A stretch of 64,000 nucleotides of DNA from CAVZTA01 sp963778025. Its GTDB lineage: Bacteria > Chloroflexota > Limnocylindria > Limnocylindrales > CSP1-4. The notes under the pieces were generated by a model. It saw only the letters and a program-made list of their open reading frames with translations. It was not told where the DNA came from and did not search any database. Position 1 is the first letter of the stretch. Each line of letters begins with the position of its first letter. A program made the translations under genes and the position numbers. Positions 8,371 to 17,031 of this stretch are shown piece by piece. The stretch is from assembly GCA_963778025.1 (NCBI GenBank), contig CAVZTA010000019.1, positions 489,595-553,594 of the forward strand, given 5' to 3'.

Positions 8371-9429
8371 ATGACGACGATCGGCTACGCGGCGATGCTC
8401 GAACAATTCCACCCCTCCGACCTCCTGGAGTGGGCGCCCAAGGTCGAGAAGGCCGGCTTCTCGGCTGGATTCATGGTCTCCGAGCACTTCCACCCGTGGA
8501 CCCCGACCCAGGGCCAGAGCGCGTTCGCCTGGTCGTTCATGGGTGCGCTCGGCCAGCGGACGTCCCTCCGCTTCGGGACCGCGGTGACCTGCCCGGGCTT
8601 CCGCTATCACCCCGCGGTCATCGCCCACGCGGCGGCGACGCTGGGCGCGATGTACCCCGGGCAGTTCTGGCTCGGGCTCGGCGCTGGCGAAGCGCTCAAC
8701 GAGCATGTCGTGACGTCGACCTGGCCGGAGATCGGCGTGCGCTCGGCGATGATGTTCGAGGCGATCGAGGTCATCACCAAGCTGTTCACGGGCGAGAAGG
8801 TCAAGCACCAGGGCCAGCACTTCCTGATGGAGACGGCCAAGCTCTACACCCGCCCGCCCGAAGGTGAGAAGGTCCCGATCTACGTCGCCACGGCGGGCCC
8901 CGTGAACGCCAAGAAGACCGGCCGGCTCGCGGACGGGATGATCACGGTCGGCGCCGCCGACGAGAAGATCGGGATGCTCTGGGACAAGTTCGCCGAAGGG
9001 GCGCGCGAAGCGGGCAAGGACCCGACGACGATGCCCAAGATGCTCCAGATCCACCTCTCCTGGGCCCGCACGGCCGAGCAGGCGATGGACCAGGCGATCC
9101 GCGAGTGGCCCAACGGCGGCATGGCCTTCCCGAAGCAGGACATCAAGAACCCCGAGGACTTCGCCGCGATGGCGAAGATGGTCCGCCCCGAGCACTTCAC
9201 GAACCGGTGCGAGGTCTCCCACAAGCTCGAAGAGCAGATCGAGAACATCCAGCACTACATCGACATGGGCTTCGACGAGATCCACCTCCACAACGTGGGG
9301 CGGAACCAGGACGAGTTCATCGACGTGTTCGGCAAGGAGGTCCTGCCGGAGCTCCGGTTGACCGGCCCGGTGCCCGTGCCCACGCCCGAGCCGCTCGTCC
9401 AGAAGGAGCCGCTCGGCACGTCCGCCTGA
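8371..9429 (+). CDS. F420-dependent LLM-class oxidoreductase (G6PD-like)
   Basis: A 352-residue (beta/alpha)8 luciferase-like monooxygenase-superfamily protein close to the F420-dependent glucose-6-phosphate dehydrogenase subgroup. Motifs: IGYAAMLEQFHPSDLLEWA at the N-terminus, FMVSEHFHPWTPTQGQSAF with the His/Trp pair of the active site, GTAVTCPGFRYHP, WLGLGAGEALNEH, and VYVATAGPVNAKKTGRLADG-type phosphate/F420 region. It implies that the host makes coenzyme F420. Substrate could be glucose 6-phosphate, another sugar phosphate or an alcohol; I would not fix the EC number. The cupin gene follows four bases after the stop and is probably cotranscribed. Confidence 0.9.
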   Translation: MTTIGYAAMLEQFHPSDLLEWAPKVEKAGFSAGFMVSEHFHPWTPTQGQSAFAWSFMGALGQRTSLRFGTAVTCPGFRYHPAVIAHAAATLGAMYPGQFWLGLGAGEALNEHVVTSTWPEIGVRSAMMFEAIEVITKLFTGEKVKHQGQHFLMETAKLYTRPPEGEKVPIYVATAGPVNAKKTGRLADGMITVGAADEKIGMLWDKFAEGAREAGKDPTTMPKMLQIHLSWARTAEQAMDQAIREWPNGGMAFPKQDIKNPEDFAAMAKMVRPEHFTNRCEVSHKLEEQIENIQHYIDMGFDEIHLHNVGRNQDEFIDVFGKEVLPELRLTGPVPVPTPEPLVQKEPLGTSA

Positions 9430-9433
9430 TCCC

Positions 9434-9901
9434 GTGTCGCTGCCGGCGGATCCCGGGTCGACATTCCTTGCCGCGGGTGACATTCCGTCGCTGGGGATCG
9501 GCGCCACGACGGCCCAATTCGTGGCGCCGGGATCACTGACCGGCGGACGGTTCGGGCTCTTCCGCTGGGACATGACGGCCGCGTCCGGCGGCGCGTCACC
9601 GCACTACCACCGCACGATCAGCGAGTCGTTCTACGTGGTTTCCGGCTCCGTGGAGCTGTATCACGGCTCCGCGTGGGTCCCGGGGCGGCCGGGTGACTTC
9701 CTGTACGTGCCGGAGCGGGGCGTGCACGGGTTCCGCAACGTGAGCGGCGAGGATGCGTCGATCCTGATCCTGTTCGCGCCCGGTGGCCCGCGCGAGGACT
9801 ACTTCCGCGAGCTGGCGGAACGGATCGCGAGCGGATTCGACGCGGGGCCGGAGGAGCGAGCAGCGTTCCTCGCGCGACACGACCAGTACGAGCCCACATA
9901 A
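9434..9901 (+). CDS. Cupin-domain protein
   Basis: A 155-residue single-domain cupin. Motif 1 is PHYHRTISESFYVVSGSVE (His, His, Glu metal ligands) and motif 2 is PGDFLYVPERGVHGFRN (second His), so the metal site looks complete. The C-terminal 35 residues form an acidic helix. It starts at GTG 9434, four bases after the F420 enzyme, and is likely in the same mRNA. Cupins of this kind may be dioxygenases, isomerases or sugar-binding sensors; nothing here decides between them. Confidence 0.85.
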   Translation: MSLPADPGSTFLAAGDIPSLGIGATTAQFVAPGSLTGGRFGLFRWDMTAASGGASPHYHRTISESFYVVSGSVELYHGSAWVPGRPGDFLYVPERGVHGFRNVSGEDASILILFAPGGPREDYFRELAERIASGFDAGPEERAAFLARHDQYEPT

Positions 9902-9970
9902 GTCACAGTCCAGTCACACGCGATCGACGCCACGGAGCGTTAACCGTGCGTTGCAGCACGGGCAAGGTCA

Positions 9971-9999
9971 TTGTGGCCGGGTCACCCGACCGTTACGAT
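9971..9999 (+). promoter_or_regulatory. Candidate promoter of the sugar-ABC ATPase gene
   Basis: TTGTGG at 9971-9976 and TACGAT at 9994-9999 are separated by exactly 17 bases and lie about 155 bases before ATG 10156, giving a long leader. The rest of the 254-base gap 9902-10155 shows no other clear feature. Confidence 0.45.
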
Positions 10000-10155
10000 G
10001 GCGCCACCCGAACCGGCACCTCGTACGGGGCCCGTCCGAGTCGTCCGCGCGTCGCGACCCCCGGCGTTCGCGCCAGGGACCGCACGAGCGGCCCGCCATT
10101 CCCGGCGGCCGGATGCATGGGCCTGCGATGACCCGGATGGGTGGAGGAGTGGCAT

Positions 10156-11253
10156 ATGGCCACCGTGACGTTCGAGCACGTCCACAAGCGCTACGGCGAC
10201 GTGCACGTGGTCAAGGATCTCAACCTCGAGATCGGCGACGGCGAGTTCATGGTCCTGGTCGGCCCATCGGGCTGCGGCAAGACCACCAGCCTGCGGATGA
10301 TCGCCGGGCTGGAGGAGATCTCCGAAGGGACGCTCCGCATCGGCGACCGCGTCGTCAACGACGTCGCGCCGAAGGATCGCGACATCGCGATGGTCTTCCA
10401 GAGCTACGCGCTCTACCCGCACATGACCGTGCGCGACAACCTCGCGTTCGGCCTCAAGCTGCGCAAGGTCCCCAAGGCCGAGATCGACAAGCGCATCAAC
10501 GAGACGGCCGGGATCCTCCAGCTCGACAAGCTCCTGGCCCGCAAGCCCAAGGAGCTGTCCGGCGGCCAGCGACAGCGCGTCGCACTCGGCCGGGCGATCG
10601 TCCGCGAGCCCGCCGTGTTCCTCATGGACGAGCCGCTCTCGAACCTCGACGCCAAGCTCCGCGTCCAGACGCGCGCCGAGATCGCGCGGCTTCACCAGCG
10701 CCTCGGCGTCACCACGGTCTACGTCACCCACGACCAGACCGAGGCGATGACGATGGGCGAGCGGATCGCCGTCATGAGCGAAGGCATCCTCATGCAGGTC
10801 GGCACGCCGCAGCAGCTGTACGACCACCCGCTCAATCGCTTCGTCGCGGGCTTCATCGGCAGCCCGGCGATGAACTTCGTCGAGCTCAACGCCGACGGCG
10901 CCCAGCTCGCCGACGGCGAGCTCCAGCTGCCGTTGCCGGTCTGGTACAAGGACGGCATCAAGGGCGACAAGGTCGTCGCCGGCTTCCGGCCCGAGCACCT
11001 CGAGCTGGGTGAGCTCGCCGGTGACACGGCGTCCATCCGCGGCACCGCAGACGTCGTCGAGTACCTCGGCAACGAGGAGCTCCTGCATGTGACCGCCGGC
11101 GGCCGTGAGATCGTCGCGATCGTCGATTCGTCCCACCGGGTCCGCCCGGGTGACGTGGTGGATCTCAAGCTCCCGCTTGAGAAGCTCCACCTGTTCGACG
11201 CGACCACCGGCGAAGCGATCGAGGCACGCCGCGAGGCGGCCGCGGTCGCCTGA
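10156..11253 (+). CDS. Sugar ABC transporter ATPase, MsmK/UgpC type
   Basis: A 365-residue CUT1-family ABC ATPase that energises import of sugars or sugar derivatives. Walker A GPSGCGKTT, Q-loop VFQSYALYPHMTV, signature LSGGQRQRVALGRAIVR, Walker B VFLMDEPLSNLDA and switch His VYVTHDQTEAMTM are all present, followed by a C-terminal OB/TOBE regulatory domain of about 130 residues (GFRPEHLELG). GGAGGAG (10143-10149) six bases before ATG 10156 fixes the start. No permease or binding-protein gene is adjacent; as with MsmK, one ATPase may serve several transporters. The nearby amino-sugar operon is a plausible client pathway, by inference only. Confidence 0.93.
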   Translation: MATVTFEHVHKRYGDVHVVKDLNLEIGDGEFMVLVGPSGCGKTTSLRMIAGLEEISEGTLRIGDRVVNDVAPKDRDIAMVFQSYALYPHMTVRDNLAFGLKLRKVPKAEIDKRINETAGILQLDKLLARKPKELSGGQRQRVALGRAIVREPAVFLMDEPLSNLDAKLRVQTRAEIARLHQRLGVTTVYVTHDQTEAMTMGERIAVMSEGILMQVGTPQQLYDHPLNRFVAGFIGSPAMNFVELNADGAQLADGELQLPLPVWYKDGIKGDKVVAGFRPEHLELGELAGDTASIRGTADVVEYLGNEELLHVTAGGREIVAIVDSSHRVRPGDVVDLKLPLEKLHLFDATTGEAIEARREAAAVA

Positions 11254-11315
11254 CCTGACCAGCGGATCGGGGCGGTCGTCGGACGGCGACCGCCCGGCTC
11301 CTTCCGCCACTCCGG

Positions 11316-11894
11316 ATGACCCGCTCACCGAGCGGGTCATCGACGTTCGGGTCGTCCATCGCGGCCGGTACATGGAGTTCCGGCACGCGACCATCGAGCG
11401 CGCCGACGGCAGCCGCTCGGAGCGGGACCTCGTGTGGCATCCCGGGAGCCGTCGCGATCCTCGCGCGCGATGCCGACGGGCGGCTGCTGTTCGTCCGCCA
11501 GTGGCGCGTCCCGGCCGATCGCGCGCTGCTCGAGATCCCGGCGGGCACGCTCGATGTCCACGACGGGGTCGTCGAGGATCCGGACCTCGCAGCCCGCCGC
11601 GAGCTGGAGGAGGAGACCGGCTACCGCGCCGCGAGCTGGCACAAGCTCGCCGAGTTCTGGACCGCTCCCGGGTTCGCCTCGGAGCTGATGCACCTCTACC
11701 TGGCCGACGGGCTGACGGCCGCGGATGCCGACCGCCTGGGCCCCGACGAGGACGAACACCTGGAGCTGGAGCGGCTCACCATGGACGAGGCGCTCGCGAA
11801 GGTCGACGACGGCACGATCGCCGACGCGAAGTCGATCGTCGGGCTGCTGTGGCTCGACCGGATGGACCGAGCCCGGCGCCAGCCGGCGACCTAG
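11316..11894 (+). CDS. Nudix hydrolase, ADP-ribose pyrophosphatase-like, frameshifted near the N-terminus
   Basis: Nudix protein of the ADP-ribose/ADP-sugar pyrophosphatase group. The catalytic box is visible as RELEEETGY preceded by VVEDPDLAAR, giving the REUxEExGU core, and upstream FVRQWRVPADRALLEIPAG matches the group. Residues before GAVAILARDADG lie in a different frame (RVIDVRVVHRGRYMEFRHA, then SERDLVWHPG), so one base is missing near 11440 and possibly a second near 11320, because the upstream frame lacks a good start. ATG 11316 is the best available start. The stop overlaps the stop of the convergent SIS gene by three bases. Confidence 0.85.
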   Translation: MTRSPSGSSTFGSSIAAGTWSSGTRPSSAPTAAARSGTSCGIPGAVAILARDADGRLLFVRQWRVPADRALLEIPAGTLDVHDGVVEDPDLAARRELEEETGYRAASWHKLAEFWTAPGFASELMHLYLADGLTAADADRLGPDEDEHLELERLTMDEALAKVDDGTIADAKSIVGLLWLDRMDRARRQPAT

Positions 11895-12937
11895 CGGGTG
11901 AGCGTCACCTTGCGGAGGTGGCGCGGCGTCTCCGGGTCGAGCCCCTTGGCGACCGTCAGGTGGTACGCATGCAGCTGCCCCGGGACGATGGCCACCAGTG
12001 GCAGCAACCACTCCGGCACGTCCGCCGGGAGCGGCAGGGACCAGGTGCCGAGCTCACGCATCGCCGCCGCATCGGACAGGACGAGGAGCCGTGCGTCGTA
12101 CTGGTCCCGAAGGCGCCGGAGGAGCGTGTCCGTGTCGGCCGCCGTGACGCCCGACGGCGCGACGGCGAGGACCGGGATCGACGCGCTGACCAGCGCCAGC
12201 GGCCCGTGCAGGAAGTCCGCCGATGAGTACGGGTCGGCGAGGACGTAGGCGAGCTCCTTGAGCTTGAGCGCCCACTCGCGTGCGGTGGCGTACTGGTAGC
12301 CACGGCCGAGCACGATGCAGCGATCGACCGCGACCTGGTCCGCGACGATGCGGCGCACCTCCGGTTCCGCCGCGAGCGCGTCGCCGATCCGCTCGGGGAT
12401 CGCGTCGAGGGCCCCGGTCGCGGCCGGCGCCTCGGCGGACCCGTCGAGCGCCGTGACCAGCATCGCGAGGGCGACCAGCTCGGCCGTGTAGGTCTTCGTC
12501 GCCGCGACCGCCCGTTCCGCACCAGCCGACAGGTCGACGACGTGCTCCGCGGCCGCCGCCAGCGGCGACGACGGGTCGTTCGTGATCGCGACCGTGATGG
12601 CGCCCTGGTGACGTCCCAGCTCCACGACCGACACCACGTCGGGCGACGCCCCCGACTGCGACACGCCGATGACCAGCCCGCCCGCGTATCGCGGCTCGGC
12701 GCCGTAGAGCGAGACGATCGACGGCGCGGCGAGGGCGACGGGCAAGCCCACGCGCACGCCCAGCGCGTACTGCGCGTAGATGGCGGCGTGGTCGGACGTG
12801 CCGCGCGCGGCGATCACGGCGAAGGTCGGGTCCCGGCGCCGCACCGCCTCGGCGATCGCGCCGATCGGCTCCCGCGCCCGCTCGAGGAGGCGCGCGGCGA
12901 CCGCCGGTTGCTCGAGGATCTCGTCGCGCATGCCCAT
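11891..12937 (-). CDS. Double-SIS sugar isomerase/deaminase (GlmS C-terminal-like, NagB-II type)
   Basis: A 348-residue protein with two SIS phosphosugar-binding domains and no glutamine amidotransferase domain. Motifs: ARGTSDHAA, GVSQSGASPDVV and AAATKTYTAEL-like AVAATKTYTAEL in domain 1; VLGRGYQYATAREWALKLKE and DFLHGPLALV in domain 2, as in GlmS isomerase domains, and in NagB-II glucosamine-6-phosphate deaminases. I infer a glucosamine-6-phosphate deaminase or related amino-sugar phosphate isomerase. It is the last gene of the ROK-ROK-GH3-SIS operon, starting only two bases after the GH3 stop, which supports an amino-sugar role. Confidence 0.9.
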   Translation of the reverse strand: MGMRDEILEQPAVAARLLERAREPIGAIAEAVRRRDPTFAVIAARGTSDHAAIYAQYALGVRVGLPVALAAPSIVSLYGAEPRYAGGLVIGVSQSGASPDVVSVVELGRHQGAITVAITNDPSSPLAAAAEHVVDLSAGAERAVAATKTYTAELVALAMLVTALDGSAEAPAATGALDAIPERIGDALAAEPEVRRIVADQVAVDRCIVLGRGYQYATAREWALKLKELAYVLADPYSSADFLHGPLALVSASIPVLAVAPSGVTAADTDTLLRRLRDQYDARLLVLSDAAAMRELGTWSLPLPADVPEWLLPLVAIVPGQLHAYHLTVAKGLDPETPRHLRKVTLTR

Positions 12938-12939
12938 CG

Positions 12940-14583
12940 TCAGGCGGCGCCCACCGGACGCCCCCAGCCGACGGGGTACAGCTCGGGGATCGGCGCCGGG
13001 AGACGGCCGGGCGCGTCGGCCTCACCCGCCAGCACCGCCGCGAGCGCCGCCATCGATGGCTCGAGCAGCCCGTACGTGCACAGGTGTGTCGGCGCCGCCG
13101 GGTACGACGCGAGGTCGAACGGCGTGCGCAGCGCGACGGTGATCGTCGGCCGGCCCAGGCCCAGCAGCGCCTCGACGAGCGACGTCTGCGCCGGCTGGAG
13201 GGAGGCGCTGATCGTGCCCACGACGATGAGGTCCGCCGAGCGCGCCGCCTCCCGGACGCTCGCGATGTCCGCCGCGGACGGCAAGGGATCGACGACCACC
13301 TCGTCGACCCGCGGATGGATGCGCCGCAGCGCGCCGGCGAGGAGCGGCGGCACCGCGGAGGACGTGTCGGCCGGCGTGAGGTCGGTCGGTCGCGGCATGA
13401 CCGCGAGGACGCGCGCGTCGGGATCGAGGTGCAACGGGAGCAGGCCGGCATCGTCGCGGACGAGCGTGATGGATCGCGCCGCCACCTCCGCCGCGAGCGC
13501 CCGGTGCGCCGCGGATCCCACCACGGACAGCTCGGGCGACGGGACCGCGGCGAGCCGTCCGCGCAGCCCGTCGATGCGGGCGAGCGACGCCTCGACCGAA
13601 TCGAGGTCCACCAATCCGCGCCGCGCGGCAAGGACCAGCGCGGTCTCGAGCTCTTCGAGCCCGGTGGGATCCCCGAACAGGAGCAGGTCGACACCGGCCG
13701 CGATCGCCGCCAGCAGGTCGACGATCTGGTGGGTCCCCTGCGCGAGCGCGTGCATGTCGAGCGCGTCCGTGATCGTCAGGCCATCGAACCCGAGGTCGTC
13801 GCGGAGGAGCGACTGCAGCACGGCGGGCGCGAGCGTCGCCGGGAGGTCGTCGCGACCCGTCAGTCCGGGCACCGCCACATGGCCCGACATCACGAGCGAC
13901 GCGCCGGCGGCGATGGCCGCGCGGAACGGTGCGAGCTCCACGGTCGAGAAACGGTCGCGATCGTGGGCGATGGCCGCCAGCTCGTGATGCGAGTCGCGAT
14001 CGACATCGCCGATGCCCGGGAAGTGCTTCGCGGTGGCCGCCACGCCGGCCGCGGCCAGGCCGCGCACGGTCGCCACGCCGAAGCGCGCCACCGCCTCCGG
14101 CGACGCCCCGAACGACCGGATGCCGAGGGCCGGGTGTGCCGGGTCGGTCGAGAGATCGAGCACGGGCGCGTAGCACACGTTCACGCCCATCGCGCGAAGC
14201 TCCAGGCCCGTGGCGTGAGCCACCCGCGCGGCCAGTCGCTCGTCACCGGTCGCACCCAGCGCCATCGCACCCGGGAACGCGGTCACGCCCTCCCCGAACG
14301 TGTCGAGCTGCCCGCCCTCCTGGTCCGCGGCGATGAGCAGCGGCCCACCGGCCGCCTCCTCCAGCGACGCGGTCAGCGCGCGGACCGCAGCCGGCGGCCC
14401 CGCGTTGCGCCATCGGTACAGCGTCACGCCCGCGGCGGGCATCGATCGCAGGCGCTCCAGGACGGCCGCGGGAGCCTCCTGGCCGTCGAACGAGAGCATC
14501 ACCAGCCCGAGGACCGATCGTGGATCGACCCGCCGTCGCCGCGCGGGCGCCGCCTCGACCGCAGGACCGTCGATGACCGTCAC
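12940..14583 (-). CDS. Family 3 glycoside hydrolase, NagZ-like beta-N-acetylhexosaminidase
   Basis: A 547-residue GH3 enzyme with the NagZ-type active site: KHFPGIGDVDRDSHHEL holds the His of the mobile loop, and TDALDMHAL holds the nucleophilic Asp. Such enzymes release N-acetylglucosamine from chitin fragments or muropeptides. After the catalytic barrel (about residues 25-340) there is a C-terminal alpha/beta domain (ITLVRDDAGLLPL, DLIVVGTISAS) as in two-domain GH3 hexosaminidases. No signal peptide is visible, so it is probably cytoplasmic. GTG 14583 overlaps the stop of the ROK kinase gene (GTGA); ATG codons further upstream lie inside that gene. Confidence 0.9.
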   Translation of the reverse strand: MTVIDGPAVEAAPARRRRVDPRSVLGLVMLSFDGQEAPAAVLERLRSMPAAGVTLYRWRNAGPPAAVRALTASLEEAAGGPLLIAADQEGGQLDTFGEGVTAFPGAMALGATGDERLAARVAHATGLELRAMGVNVCYAPVLDLSTDPAHPALGIRSFGASPEAVARFGVATVRGLAAAGVAATAKHFPGIGDVDRDSHHELAAIAHDRDRFSTVELAPFRAAIAAGASLVMSGHVAVPGLTGRDDLPATLAPAVLQSLLRDDLGFDGLTITDALDMHALAQGTHQIVDLLAAIAAGVDLLLFGDPTGLEELETALVLAARRGLVDLDSVEASLARIDGLRGRLAAVPSPELSVVGSAAHRALAAEVAARSITLVRDDAGLLPLHLDPDARVLAVMPRPTDLTPADTSSAVPPLLAGALRRIHPRVDEVVVDPLPSAADIASVREAARSADLIVVGTISASLQPAQTSLVEALLGLGRPTITVALRTPFDLASYPAAPTHLCTYGLLEPSMAALAAVLAGEADAPGRLPAPIPELYPVGWGRPVGAA

Positions 14584-15674
14584 CGTGCGACGGACCCCGC
14601 GGCGAGCCTCGCACGGGCGATGGCGACGGATCCGCGACACGCGGCGTCCAGCTGTGGATCGACCGCGCGGACCGACCCAGGGGCGAGCAGATCGCGCAGG
14701 AAGGGCGAGGCCTCGCGGCGGCGCTCGAGATCACGCAGGATGGGGTCGAGGAACGCCTCGCCCGCCTCGGTCACCCCACCGCCGAACACCACACGCGGCA
14801 CGTCGTACGCCAGGACGAGGCCGTGGGCCACGCCGGCCAGCACCCGCCCCACCGCATCCGCGATGGACGCCGCGGACGGCTCACCGTCGGCGGCCGCACG
14901 AAGGACGTCCGTCGCCCGGAGGTCGCCGTCCCGCGAGAGGCGGTCGTCGAGGCCCGCGGCGCGAGCCCGCGCGACGATCGCCGGCCCAGCGACCTGCGTC
15001 TCGACGCAGCCGTCGAGCCCGCACCGGCAGCGCGGGCCGTCGGCGACGGTGAGGTGGCCCACCTCGCCGGCGATGCCACGCGCACCGCGCCGGACCTGCC
15101 CATCGAGGACGATCCCAGCTGCGACGCCGGTGCCCACGTTCACGTAGGCGAGATCACCCGCCGCCGGGTCGGCCCTCGCGACGCCGAGCGCCGCGGCGCG
15201 GACGTCGTTCTCGAGGGCCCACGGGACGCCGAACCGGTCGCCCAGCGCCGGACCCAGTGCCAGCTCGTCGAGCCCGAGGTTGACCGCGCCGCGCACGGTC
15301 CCGCGCTCCGGGTCGATGCGCCCGGGGGCACCCACGCCGATCGCCGCCAGGCGGGCGGCGCCATCGGGCACGTCCTCGAGCGCGTCGCAGATCGCGGCCG
15401 CGATGGCGTCGACCAGCGACGCGCCCGCGCCGCCCGGGCCATCGTCGTCGGCGCGCCCCGCGGTCGGCACGGCCCGGCGGGCCCGGCCCACGACCCGCTC
15501 TTCCTCGTCGACCACGAGGACCGCGATCTTCGTCGCGCCCAGGTCGACGCCGGCGATGAGCGCTCCGCCGTCGCCGGGGCGGGCGACGGGCGGCGGGACG
15601 GTGGCGTCGGAGGTGGCGTCGGCGGTGGAAGGAGTCACCGCCGACGCCGGGACATTCGGCACAGGCTGCGTCAT
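14580..15674 (-). CDS. ROK-family sugar kinase
   Basis: A 364-residue ROK kinase, probably acting on N-acetylglucosamine or glucose. Seen: a disordered N-terminal ~45 residues, the ATP-binding GVDLGATKIAVLVVD, the substrate region ALENDVRAAALG and VNVGTGVAAGIV, and the ROK zinc motif GEVGHLTV...CRCGLDGCVE with the ligand His and three Cys. ATG 15674 overlaps the stop of the ROK regulator by four bases, so the regulator and kinase are coupled. The uninterrupted 783-codon frame here that seems to fuse both is an artefact of the frameshift in the regulator gene. Kinase substrate is inferred from the operon partners. Confidence 0.9.
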   Translation of the reverse strand: MTQPVPNVPASAVTPSTADATSDATVPPPVARPGDGGALIAGVDLGATKIAVLVVDEEERVVGRARRAVPTAGRADDDGPGGAGASLVDAIAAAICDALEDVPDGAARLAAIGVGAPGRIDPERGTVRGAVNLGLDELALGPALGDRFGVPWALENDVRAAALGVARADPAAGDLAYVNVGTGVAAGIVLDGQVRRGARGIAGEVGHLTVADGPRCRCGLDGCVETQVAGPAIVARARAAGLDDRLSRDGDLRATDVLRAAADGEPSAASIADAVGRVLAGVAHGLVLAYDVPRVVFGGGVTEAGEAFLDPILRDLERRREASPFLRDLLAPGSVRAVDPQLDAACRGSVAIARARLAAGSVAR

Positions 15675-16898
15675 CGAGCGAGCGAGAGCCCGAGCTCCCG
15701 GGTCAACAGCAGCGCGCTCGCACCCAGGACGACCAGATCGGGCTGGGTGGCCGCGGCCACGATCCGCGCTCGGGACGCCAGCACCGGGAGCGCATCCCGG
15801 ATGGCCTCTTGCCGGACGGCGTCCAGCCACCGGTCGCCCAGTCGCGTCATCGGGCCGACGATGATGAGGTCCTCGACGTCGAGCGCCCCGATGAGACCGC
15901 CGAGCGCCGCCCCCAGGGCGCGGCCCGACCGCTCGATGTGGTCCGCCGCCAGCTCGTCGCCCAGGTCCGCGATGGCGCGCAGCTCGTCGAGCCCGAGGCG
16001 ATCGGGGTCGTCGGCGAAGGCCGCCAGCGCGGGCGAGCGGCGGTTCGACCGCGTCGCGCCGGACGCGATCGAGGACCGCCCGGCTGCCCGCGATCGTCTC
16101 GAGGCAGCCCGTCCGGCCGCAGCGGCACGGCTCGTCGCCGGCGGCGCGCACCGTCGTGTGGCCGATCTCGCCCGCGCCGCCGCCGTCGCCCACGAACAGC
16201 TGGCCCTTGAGGATCAGCCCCGCACCCACGCCGCGTCCCGCGCGCACGACGATGAGATTGGCATCGTGCGCATGGTCGCCGTACATGTACTCGGCGAGCG
16301 CCGACGCGTGGCTGTCGTTGACGACGTGCGTCGGCAGGTCGTAGCGCTCCTGGAGCTGGCGGCCGAGTGGCAGGTCGCGCCAGTCGAGGTGGACCGAGCG
16401 GCGGACGATGCGGCCCGCCGGGTCGATGAGGCCGGGCGTCGCGATGCCGATGCCCACGAGCGGCTTCTCGGCGGCCGCGATGAGCCCATCGAGCAGCTCG
16501 TGGAGCACGGCCAGGGTCTGCGTCCCGTCGAGCCCGGCGGTGTCGCACGTCGCGCGGCGACGGATCTCGCCGCGCAGGTCGACCAGCGCACCGCGCAGCT
16601 CCGTCTCGGCGATGTCGACCGCCACGATGAGGCGCGAATCGCCCACGAAGCGGACGAGGATCGGGGCCTTTCCGCCCGTGGACGGCCCCCGGCCGGTCTC
16701 CGCCACCAGGGATTGCTCCAGCACGTCCGCGACGAGGTCGCTGACGCTGGTCCGCGTGAGGCCCGTGATCCGCGCGATCTCGGCCCGGGAGATGGGCCCC
16801 TGGTCGTAGATCGTCCGGAGGACCAACCGACTGTTGTACGAGCGTGTCTGCCCGTGGGTGGCCTTCCGGACGCGGGAGTTCGACAGCGTCTTGGTCAT
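15671..16898 (-). CDS. ROK-family transcriptional regulator (NagC/XylR-like), one frameshift
   Basis: N-terminal winged helix-turn-helix (GPISRAEIARITGLTRTSVSD), then a ROK sugar-binding domain with GIGIATPGLIDP, HVVNDSHASALAE and zinc motif GEIGHTTV...CRCGRTGCLE. The frame breaks near 16045 after AVLDRVRRDAV; the continuation is in another frame from RRSPALAAFADD to LTRELGLSLAR and ends at 15671. About 409 residues after correction. It heads the amino-sugar operon and most likely represses it, with release by an amino-sugar ligand. I take ATG 16898 as start; the earlier ATG at 16931 would lie upstream of the -10 box. Only about six bases separate the expected transcript start from ATG 16898, so translation is nearly leaderless. 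Confidence 0.88.
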
Positions 16899-16909
16899 GC
16901 TTTGCAAGA

Positions 16910-16939
16910 GGACTTTACGAAGTCCCACCACTTTGTCAA
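16910..16939 (-). promoter_or_regulatory. Promoter and palindromic ROK operator of the amino-sugar operon
   Basis: Minus-strand -35 TTGACA (16939-16934), 16-base spacer, -10 TAAAGT (16917-16912). The palindrome GGACTTTACGAAGTCC (16910-16925, arms GGACTT/AAGTCC) covers the -10 box, and a related half site ACTTTGTCAAG overlaps the -35 box. This is a textbook repressor position and suggests autoregulation by the ROK regulator. Confidence 0.75.
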
Positions 16940-17031
16940 GACGACGGACGAAGTCGGTCAGGGGTGCGACGGTGGCTCGCGCGTCGGGCGCTCGCCTCGG
17001 CGCGCCGGTCGGAGTGGCACCATCACGGCCG

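Noticed and set aside
14580..16931. Apparent 783-residue fusion of a ROK regulator and a ROK kinase
   Set aside because: The middle ~120 residues are Arg/Gly nonsense; in the third frame the regulator continues normally to 15671 and the kinase starts at 15674 in an ATGA overlap.
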